From: Gemmataceae bacterium
GTDB taxonomy: Bacteria > Planctomycetota > Planctomycetia > Gemmatales > Gemmataceae
Length of the DNA: 13,646 nt
Assembly (NCBI GenBank): GCA_017853285.1
Contig: JAFMJU010000039.1
Coordinates: 1-13,646 of the forward strand
Direction of reading: 5' to 3'
A program made the position numbers and the translations under genes. Shown one piece after another: positions 7,529 to 12,432 of this stretch. The notes under the pieces were generated by a model. The model did no database searches. It saw nothing but the letters and a program-made list of their open reading frames with translations, and was not told where the DNA came from. Within the stretch, counting starts at the first letter, position 1. Every line of letters begins with the position of its first letter.

Positions 7529-8491
7529 TCAGGAGTAGGCTTTGCGCAGCAGCTCAAGGCTTTTGGGAACAGCGGTTTTGGGATCTTCCTTGCCTTCCAT
7601 CTCCAGCGAGATCCAGCCGCGGTAGCCGGAATCGCGCAGGATGGAGGCAACCTTCGCATGGTCGGTGTCGAGGGTGTACCACTCGCCGCCACCGAAATAG
7701 GTCTTGGCCTGGATCAGGACGGCCTGGGGGGCGAGGGCCTTCATCTGGTCGTAGGCGTCCTCGAGGAAATTGCCGGTGTCCATGGTGGCGCGAAGCCAGG
7801 GGGAATTGACCGACCGGATGACGCGGAGAACGCCGGTGGCCTCGCGCCCGAGGCCCCAGTGGTTCTCGAGGCCCATCACCACGCCGTATTTCTCGGCGGT
7901 GGGGACCAGCTCGTCGAAGCATTGCTTGACCCAGCCGAAGCCCTCGTCGAGGGTGCGGCCCTCGGGAACGGGCTCGCGGCCCTTATTGGCCATGAGATCA
8001 TCGAAGCTCTTGATGGTGCCCCATCGGCCGGTGTTGACGCGGATAGTGGGGATGCCCAGCTCGTGGGCGAGGCGGAGGCACTCGGCCGTGTGGGCGATAT
8101 TCTTCTTGCGCACCTCGGGATCCGGCGAGACAAAGCCCTGGTGGGTGGAGAAACCCATCAGTGGGATGCCCACGGAGAAGGCGTGCTGCTTGATCTCGTT
8201 GAGCAGGGCCCCGTTGACCTTGCGGCCGCGGGCCTCGGCGTCTTTTTCCATGTGGACATGGAGGATCTCGACGCCGTCGAAGCCCATGAGGGCAGCCTGC
8301 TCGATGCAATCAATAATTGGGACCGGCTTTCCCTTGAAATGCCAGAAGGAGTAGGTGGAGACACCGATGCGGTAGGGGCGGGTGGCCATACCCGGCGGCA
8401 GCGCCCCGCCGGAGGAGGCCTGGATCGGGCGGGTTGCCGCCAAGGCCCCTGAAGCCGCCACACCGGCAAGCCACTGTCTGCGCTGGAACAT
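7529..8491 (-). CDS. Tat-exported sugar phosphate isomerase/epimerase-like TIM-barrel protein
   Basis: A 320-residue protein of the xylose isomerase-like TIM barrel (AP endonuclease 2) superfamily. The N-terminus has a twin-arginine signal (QRRQWLAG, R4-R5) followed by an Ala-rich hydrophobic segment, so the folded enzyme is probably exported. The barrel starts near residue 40 (RIGVSTYSFW) with FDGVEILH following. Candidate metal ligands are E209 (GLENHW), D238 (MDTGN) and E297 (SLEMEG); the usual fourth ligand, often His, appears to be Q261 (IQAKTY). Such proteins isomerise or epimerise sugars or act on oxidised sugars; the name 'phosphate' is only inherited from the superfamily and a phosphorylated substrate is unlikely outside the cytoplasm. 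An AGGGGG sequence (8499-8504) lies 7 bases upstream of the ATG. A terminator hairpin separates it from the upstream gene, and it is first in a two-gene unit with the redoxin/heme/copper fusion. Confidence 0.92.
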   Translation of the reverse strand: MFQRRQWLAGVAASGALAATRPIQASSGGALPPGMATRPYRIGVSTYSFWHFKGKPVPIIDCIEQAALMGFDGVEILHVHMEKDAEARGRKVNGALLNEIKQHAFSVGIPLMGFSTHQGFVSPDPEVRKKNIAHTAECLRLAHELGIPTIRVNTGRWGTIKSFDDLMANKGREPVPEGRTLDEGFGWVKQCFDELVPTAEKYGVVMGLENHWGLGREATGVLRVIRSVNSPWLRATMDTGNFLEDAYDQMKALAPQAVLIQAKTYFGGGEWYTLDTDHAKVASILRDSGYRGWISLEMEGKEDPKTAVPKSLELLRKAYS

Positions 8492-8498
8492 GGAATAG

Positions 8499-8504
8499 CC
8501 CCCT
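8499..8504 (-). promoter_or_regulatory. Shine-Dalgarno site of the TIM-barrel gene
   Basis: AGGGGG on the minus strand, 7 bases before the ATG at 8491. It supports this start and lies directly after the terminator hairpin of the preceding gene. Confidence 0.6.
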
Positions 8505-8538
8505 GAAAAGAAACAACCCCGGGCAGGCGCCCGGGGTT
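8505..8538 (-). terminator. Intrinsic terminator of the Gly/Tyr-rich protein gene
   Basis: On the minus strand a perfect 10-bp stem, AACCCCGGGC with GCCCGGGGTT (8515-8524 and 8529-8538), closes a 4-base loop and is followed by the T-rich run GTTTCTTTTC. It begins 27 bases after the stop codon of the gene at 8566-9660 and ends just before the RBS of the next gene. The downstream TIM-barrel gene therefore needs readthrough or its own promoter within or before this short gap; I could not identify one. Confidence 0.8.
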
Positions 8539-8565
8539 GATGATAGCCGTTTTCATCCCGAACGA

Positions 8566-9660
8566 TTAGGGCTCGGGCAGGAAGGCAGGGCCCTTGCCGG
8601 GGGCGGCGGGCTTGGCCGGGCCGGCGAGTTGCTGCAGGCCGGCATCGTACTGCAACAGCGAGTTGTAGAAGGCGTTGTAGGCCTGGCGGTCGGAGTCGCC
8701 GGCGGCGGCGAATTTGAGGCCCGACTTGAACATGTTGTCGAGCACCTCGGCGACGCTGGAGCCTGACAGCTTGAAGTCACCGGAGAAGTACTTCTTGGCG
8801 TTGTCACCACCCAGGAGGACCACATCCTTGTCGAGACTGGTGGAGAACCGGTTGGCGCGGATGTAGTCATCGGGGCGCATGTCGCCCACGAGGCTGTCGA
8901 TGTACTTCTGGAGCTTCTCGGCCTCCTTTTGCAGGTTGGTGTAAGTCTCGGCGTCGAGGCTGTCGGAGCGGACCATGCGGATGGCGGTGGCCACCTGCTG
9001 GTCGAGGACCTTGCGGATGGGCTCGAAATCGCGGGAACGCATGATGACCGGCCAGTTGAGGGACCCGTTGGCCTTGATGACCGAGAGGCCGGCGGCGGCG
9101 GAGGTATTGGTGCCGTCGTTGACATTGATGCGGTTGAGGATGTCCTGGTCGACCAGGATCTGCGGGCCGCGGAGATTGCTGTCGAGCTGGAGCTGCTTGA
9201 TCTCGTCGGCGATGGCGTTGAGGGCCACACCCTCGTAGATGTAGTGGGCGGGTGGGTCCTTGCGGCTCCAGTTGAGGGTCTCCTGCCGGGCCTGCTCGCG
9301 CACATTCTCGCGGTATTCGCGATTGGCGGTGGCCTCCTGGCTGCGGAGGTTGGTCTCCTCGATGCGGGTCTTGTCCCAGTCGAGGCGGGATTTGTAGCGG
9401 GCCTGCTCGGCCTGCTGCTGCTCGACGCGGGCCTGCTGGATCTGCATCTGGTACTGGCCGTTGGCGTTGGTCACCGAGGCCAGGCCCTGCATGTAGCCGC
9501 CGTAGGGACCGGGGTAGTAGCCACCCCAGCCGCCACCGCCGTAGCCGGCCATGCCGTACGAGCCACCACCAAAACCCCCGCCACCGAACTGTGCGGAGGC
9601 GGAACCGGCGCCGAGCGCCAGGATGCCGACCGTCAGCAGTTTGCGCATGCCGAGAAACAT
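8566..9660 (-). CDS. Exported Gly/Tyr-rich coiled-coil protein of unknown function
   Basis: A 364-residue protein whose function I do not recognise. I chose the ATG at 9660 because GGAGG lies 8 bases upstream; an in-frame GTG three codons earlier overlaps that RBS, and the ATG at 9648 is a less likely alternative. Seen: a signal peptide (residues 1-23, predicted cleavage after ASA); a low-complexity segment of Gly, Tyr and Trp (about 25-58, e.g. GGGGWGGYYPGPYGGY); a strongly charged, Gln/Glu/Arg-rich helical stretch likely to form a coiled coil (about 70-130); then a mixed alpha/beta region (about 135-345) including KDPPAHYIYEG and a Leu/Lys-rich helix (about 240-258); and a Pro/Ala tail. Gly-rich N-termini followed by this type of domain occur in planctomycete envelope proteins without assigned roles. 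It may be a structural or surface protein; that is inference. A terminator follows it. Confidence 0.88.
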   Translation of the reverse strand: MFLGMRKLLTVGILALGAGSASAQFGGGGFGGGSYGMAGYGGGGWGGYYPGPYGGYMQGLASVTNANGQYQMQIQQARVEQQQAEQARYKSRLDWDKTRIEETNLRSQEATANREYRENVREQARQETLNWSRKDPPAHYIYEGVALNAIADEIKQLQLDSNLRGPQILVDQDILNRINVNDGTNTSAAAGLSVIKANGSLNWPVIMRSRDFEPIRKVLDQQVATAIRMVRSDSLDAETYTNLQKEAEKLQKYIDSLVGDMRPDDYIRANRFSTSLDKDVVLLGGDNAKKYFSGDFKLSGSSVAEVLDNMFKSGLKFAAAGDSDRQAYNAFYNSLLQYDAGLQQLAGPAKPAAPGKGPAFLPEP

Positions 9661-9668
9661 GGGATTCA

Positions 9669-9673
9669 CCTCC
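9669..9673 (-). promoter_or_regulatory. Shine-Dalgarno site deciding the start of the Gly/Tyr-rich protein
   Basis: GGAGG on the minus strand ends 8 bases before the ATG at 9660. This spacing rules out the in-frame GTG at 9669, which overlaps the site itself. Confidence 0.75.
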
Positions 9674-9720
9674 AGAACCTACCCGGGCCCCAGGCCCTTC
9701 CGTGTGTCAGACCAGCCGAA

Positions 9721-9738
9721 CCCGCCCAACCGGGCGGG
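9721..9738 (-). other. GC-rich hairpin between the lipoprotein gene and the Gly/Tyr-rich gene
   Basis: CCCGCCC (9721-9727) pairs perfectly with GGGCGGG (9732-9738) across a 4-base loop, 7 bases after the lipoprotein stop codon. No T-run follows on the minus strand (TTCGGCTGG), so it may act as a 3' end stabiliser or partial attenuator rather than a full terminator. Confidence 0.45.
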
Positions 9739-9745
9739 CAAGGCA

Positions 9746-11200
9746 TCAAGGTTTCTTGGGAGCCGCTGGCGCCTTGGGGGCGGGAGCCGCCACCGGAAGG
9801 AGCTTGAGTTCGGTCAGCCTGGTTTCCCACTGCTTGACCGATTTGGCGCGGGCCTCCTCGGGATCGTTGGGATTGAAGCCGAAGCGGACCCCGTCGGGAA
9901 CCATGTGATTGAGGTACCAGGAAGCGACACCCCGGATGGCGGACCTCTCATTGGAGAGCAGCTTCAGCAGATACTTGTAGGTGGAAGGCTGGATCTTCTG
10001 CTCCTCGGTGAACCCGATGAACAGGTCGATGAGGATTACCGCCTGGGCCGGGGTGGCGGGGCCGCCGTGCTTGCCACCCGTTTTCTCCACCAGCTCGGGG
10101 ATGCCCTTGAGGAGGAAGTCGTACATGGCCTTGGCGCGGTTGGGGCCACTACCCAGCCAATGGCGAATGGCGACAATCGCCTCGTCCACCACATCGGGAT
10201 GGGGAGAGCGGTTGACGGTCATGAAGATGCGGGGCAGGTCGCCCACGGCGGCAGCCAGGTGGACGGCGGCGATGCGCTTTGCCGGATCACCGCTGGAGCC
10301 ATACTCGTCGATGACCGCGGCGATATCGCCCTTCTCGGCCAGCTTGGACTCGATCTCCTTCACCATCGCGAGGTGCTTGGCGGCGGAGGGTTCCTTGGCA
10401 TCGGAAAGAACCCAGGCGGGCACCTTGTCGAGGTGGCTTGGCACCGGTTCGTGGCCGTCCTTGCTGTCGAAATTCAACAACGAACGGCCGGGCGGCTCGG
10501 TCATCTTCATGAAGGTGTCGTGGTCGGAGTAGGCGACCTCGCCCTTGATGACCACCAAAAGACCTCGACCAACGGGCTTGATGGCGTTCTCGGGTGACGC
10601 CTCGGGGTCGAACTGGGTGCCAGGCATCAGGCGACCGTAAGTCTCGATGGCGCAGCGGGCGCCCGGCGAAACCAGCTCGAGGTCATGCTTGTGACCGGCG
10701 GCATGGATTCGGACCTTGGCGGGCCCGGAGGACTTCTTGTTCTCGAGGTCGATACGGCCGGGAGCGAGCTGGAACTCGAAATCGATGCCCTCGGAGGGCT
10801 TGAGGACCGTCAGGCCTGAGGTCACGACGGGCATGGGGTCGTTGCCGGTGAGGTCGGCAAGCAACTCCACCTCGACCCCGTTCGCCATGAGAACGGCGCC
10901 ACCGGCGGAAACCACGGATTGCCCCGGGGCGATCTGCGCTCCCTTGTCGGCCACATTGAACTTGCCAGCATCCTGGACAAGCACGGTGCCCTTGGCGCTG
11001 GCGACGGCCACCGCGCCGTTATTGGACAACTTGACGGAACCGGAACGATCGCTGGTGATCACCACGCCACCCGGACCGGGCGTGGAAGCGGGAGGGGTTC
11101 CCTTGCCCTTGGCGTCCGCCACCTTGCGTTGGCCGCAACCGGCCAAGGTGACGCAGGCGCCAACCGTCAACATCAGAGGCCAAGCCTTCTTGCGGAACAT
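9746..11200 (-). CDS. Lipoprotein with FecR-like domain and helical (HEAT-like) C-terminal half
   Basis: A 484-residue protein. The ATG at 11200 has AGGAG 9 bases upstream and begins a clear lipoprotein signal: hydrophobic segment then L19-A-G-C22, with C22 the predicted lipidated residue. A longer in-frame start at 11251 would put 17 residues ahead of it and has less support. After a Pro/Gly linker comes a beta-rich region, about 45-275, with repeated short strands (VAVASAKGTVLVQ, ELVSPGARCAIETYGR) that resembles a FecR-type domain. Residues about 285-450 are helical with HEAT-like character (DPAKRIAAVHLAAAVGD, NERSAIRGVASWYLNHM). The C-terminus is a Pro/Ala/Lys tail. Known FecR proteins sense signals in the periplasm for sigma factor control, but no sigma factor or transporter gene is near, so that role is not supported here. 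It lies 115 bases after the repeat-containing exported protein in the same direction, possibly in one operon. Confidence 0.87.
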   Translation of the reverse strand: MFRKKAWPLMLTVGACVTLAGCGQRKVADAKGKGTPPASTPGPGGVVITSDRSGSVKLSNNGAVAVASAKGTVLVQDAGKFNVADKGAQIAPGQSVVSAGGAVLMANGVEVELLADLTGNDPMPVVTSGLTVLKPSEGIDFEFQLAPGRIDLENKKSSGPAKVRIHAAGHKHDLELVSPGARCAIETYGRLMPGTQFDPEASPENAIKPVGRGLLVVIKGEVAYSDHDTFMKMTEPPGRSLLNFDSKDGHEPVPSHLDKVPAWVLSDAKEPSAAKHLAMVKEIESKLAEKGDIAAVIDEYGSSGDPAKRIAAVHLAAAVGDLPRIFMTVNRSPHPDVVDEAIVAIRHWLGSGPNRAKAMYDFLLKGIPELVEKTGGKHGGPATPAQAVILIDLFIGFTEEQKIQPSTYKYLLKLLSNERSAIRGVASWYLNHMVPDGVRFGFNPNDPEEARAKSVKQWETRLTELKLLPVAAPAPKAPAAPKKP

Positions 11201-11315
11201 CTTGCGCGTCTCCTGCGGCGATCGCTCCGGGACAACGAATCCACCGGACAATCGGCCAAACCCTGGAAAACGAGTCTTGCGAAACAGGCAGGAGGCCAGC
11301 GGCCCCCTGACGCGG
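11201..11315 (-). other. Gap between the duplicated beta-domain gene and the lipoprotein gene
   Basis: This 115-base gap contains the lipoprotein RBS (AGGAG at 11210-11214) but no clear terminator or consensus promoter that I can see. The two flanking minus-strand genes may therefore share a transcript. Confidence 0.4.
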
Positions 11316-12131
11316 TTATTTCACATCCACCACGGTCAATTTGAGGACCGCGGGCTGGCTGGCCTTGTTGGTGGCCAGGTCGGTCACCTTGATCTCAAGG
11401 GTGAAGGTGCCGGCCTTGTTGAGGGGGATCTGGAACTGGCCGGACAGCAACTGGGTGGTGGCGGGCACCTTGTTGGGCTGGGCGGCATCGATGGCGATGT
11501 TGGGCTTGTCGGTAACCACCGCGCCCTTGTCGTCCTTGACGACCAGCTCGACCTTCAGCTTGGGATGATTGGTGCTGGCCTCGCGGGTGAAGCCGACGAC
11601 GGAGAAGCCCACAAAGGCGGGCTGGCCGGTGGCGAACACCTGGGAGCTGGCGCGGAGGGCCTGATCGGCGAAGAGGCCGGCGCGAACCACCGCGAGGGCC
11701 GGCTCGAGCAAGGTGACTTCCTTCTCGGTCGAGGCGGTGCCCTTGCCCACCACATCGACGGCCGTGACCTTCACCTTGTAGGTGCCGGCGGCAGTCTTGT
11801 TACCGACATCGACGCGGGCGTTGAGGTGGAGCTTGCCACCCTTGAACAGGTCGAGGGCGGGCGATTCGCCGCTGTCTTGCTTGTATTCGAGCTTGCCGTC
11901 CTTGCCGAAGACCTCGGTGGTGAGCTTCACCTTGGCGACGCCGTTGGGGTCGGTCTGGAAACCGGACAGCTCGAAGCTGAGGTAGACCTCGTCGCCGGGG
12001 AAGACCTGGGCGCTGGAACGGTCGGGACCCGGGGAGCCATAGGTGAGCCGTGAATTGTCAATCTTCAACGCAGATTGATCACTCGCCACAATGGCCAAGA
12101 GGCCTGCTACGGCCGCGGGGCTAAGGAACAT
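11316..12131 (-). CDS. Exported protein of two repeated beta-rich domains, function unknown
   Basis: A 271-residue protein I cannot assign to a named family. The ATG at 12131 is preceded by GGAGG with 7 bases spacing and starts a signal peptide (MFLSPAAVAGLLAIVAS); a longer frame back to 12245 would add 38 residues before it and is less likely. The rest consists of two similar beta-rich units, about residues 26-143 and 147-269. They share SSAQVFPGDEVYLSFELSGF (39-58) versus SSQVFATGQPAFVGFSVVGF (162-181), a central strand region (KVKLTTEVFGKDGK / KLKVELVVKDDKG), and an end strand pair (AAGTYKVKVTAVD / KAGTFTLEIKVTD). Each unit resembles an immunoglobulin-like sandwich as found in surface and binding proteins. 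No catalytic motif is visible. It is the first gene after the AT-rich promoter candidate at 12349-12354 and may head an operon with the FecR-like lipoprotein. Confidence 0.87.
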   Translation of the reverse strand: MFLSPAAVAGLLAIVASDQSALKIDNSRLTYGSPGPDRSSAQVFPGDEVYLSFELSGFQTDPNGVAKVKLTTEVFGKDGKLEYKQDSGESPALDLFKGGKLHLNARVDVGNKTAAGTYKVKVTAVDVVGKGTASTEKEVTLLEPALAVVRAGLFADQALRASSQVFATGQPAFVGFSVVGFTREASTNHPKLKVELVVKDDKGAVVTDKPNIAIDAAQPNKVPATTQLLSGQFQIPLNKAGTFTLEIKVTDLATNKASQPAVLKLTVVDVK

Positions 12132-12138
12132 GCTCCAA

Positions 12139-12143
12139 CCTCC
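12139..12143 (-). promoter_or_regulatory. Shine-Dalgarno site deciding the start of the duplicated beta-domain protein
   Basis: GGAGG on the minus strand, 7 bases before the ATG at 12131. It selects this start over longer in-frame alternatives reaching 12245. Confidence 0.75.
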
Positions 12144-12283
12144 AGGTCGAAAACCGCCAGCCACAGATCGCGGACAGCCAAGAAATGTCCAGCCAATCAG
12201 GGCAAGCCGGAAGGACACAAAGACTCTCCCCATCACGATAAACACTTACAGAGTCTGTGGCTAGCACAAGATGCACGGTTGTT

Positions 12284-12318
12284 TTGGGATTGGTCCGGAA
12301 TGCCTGGCACAATCCCAA
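12284..12318. repeat. Inverted repeat in the leader of the duplicated beta-domain gene
   Basis: TTGGGATTG (12284-12292) and CAATCCCAA (12310-12318) are perfect 9-bp inverted repeats around 17 bases. The interior holds a palindrome TCCGGA (12294-12299) and a small hairpin TGCC-T-GGCA (12301-12309). If transcription starts about 7 bases after the TATAAT box at 12349-12354, the repeat lies about 25 bases into a roughly 210-base leader. It could be an operator or an RNA structure. A shorter palindrome ACAGAGTCTGT lies at 12248-12258. Confidence 0.5.
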
Positions 12319-12348
12319 CGGCTGGATTTCCCTGAACCCTAATTCGAT

Positions 12349-12354
12349 ATTATA
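12349..12354 (-). promoter_or_regulatory. Candidate -10 box (TATAAT) for the minus-strand envelope genes
   Basis: On the minus strand a perfect TATAAT lies in an AT-rich island (about 12340-12375) that contrasts sharply with the GC-rich surroundings. A weak -35 candidate, TTGCGT, is 19 bases upstream, adjoining the terminator of the barrel gene. The remaining leader to the ATG at 12131 has no gene. The AT-rich DNA may also serve as the less structured tail of the neighbouring terminator. Confidence 0.45.
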
Positions 12355-12381
12355 AAATATACTTATTTATATAACGCAACA

Positions 12382-12410
12382 ATACCCGCCCCGGAGTCCG
12401 GGACGGGTAT
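12382..12410 (-). terminator. Terminator-like hairpin after the BBP7 barrel gene
   Basis: A 13-bp stem pairs 12382-12394 with 12398-12410 around a 3-base loop. One position (12389/12403) is a G-U wobble in minus-strand RNA and a C-A mismatch on the plus strand, pointing to function on the minus strand. It lies 22 bases after the stop codon at 12433. The following sequence (TGTTGCGTTATATAAATAAG) is AT-rich but not a pure T-run. Confidence 0.7.
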
Positions 12411-12432
12411 CCGAAGATAGATTGGCCTTGGA

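Noticed and set aside
6800..8452. Plus-strand open frame of 550 codons opposite the two-gene redoxin/TIM-barrel unit
   Set aside because: It covers two genes with clear catalytic motifs on the other strand and shows no recognisable domain; it mirrors their codon structure.
9721..9738. Hairpin as a full intrinsic terminator of the lipoprotein gene
   Set aside because: The stem is good but no T-run follows on the minus strand, so I kept it only as a hairpin.
11201..11251. N-terminal extension of the FecR-like lipoprotein
   Set aside because: The ATG at 11200 has a well-spaced AGGAG and starts directly with a lipoprotein signal; the extra 17 residues are not signal-like.
9551..12053. Plus-strand open frames of 348 and 445 codons opposite the envelope genes
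   Set aside because: They are shadows of genes with signal peptides and Shine-Dalgarno sites on the minus strand.
12132..12245. N-terminal extension of the duplicated beta-domain protein
   Set aside because: GGAGG 7 bases before the ATG at 12131 and the signal peptide starting there decide for the shorter form.
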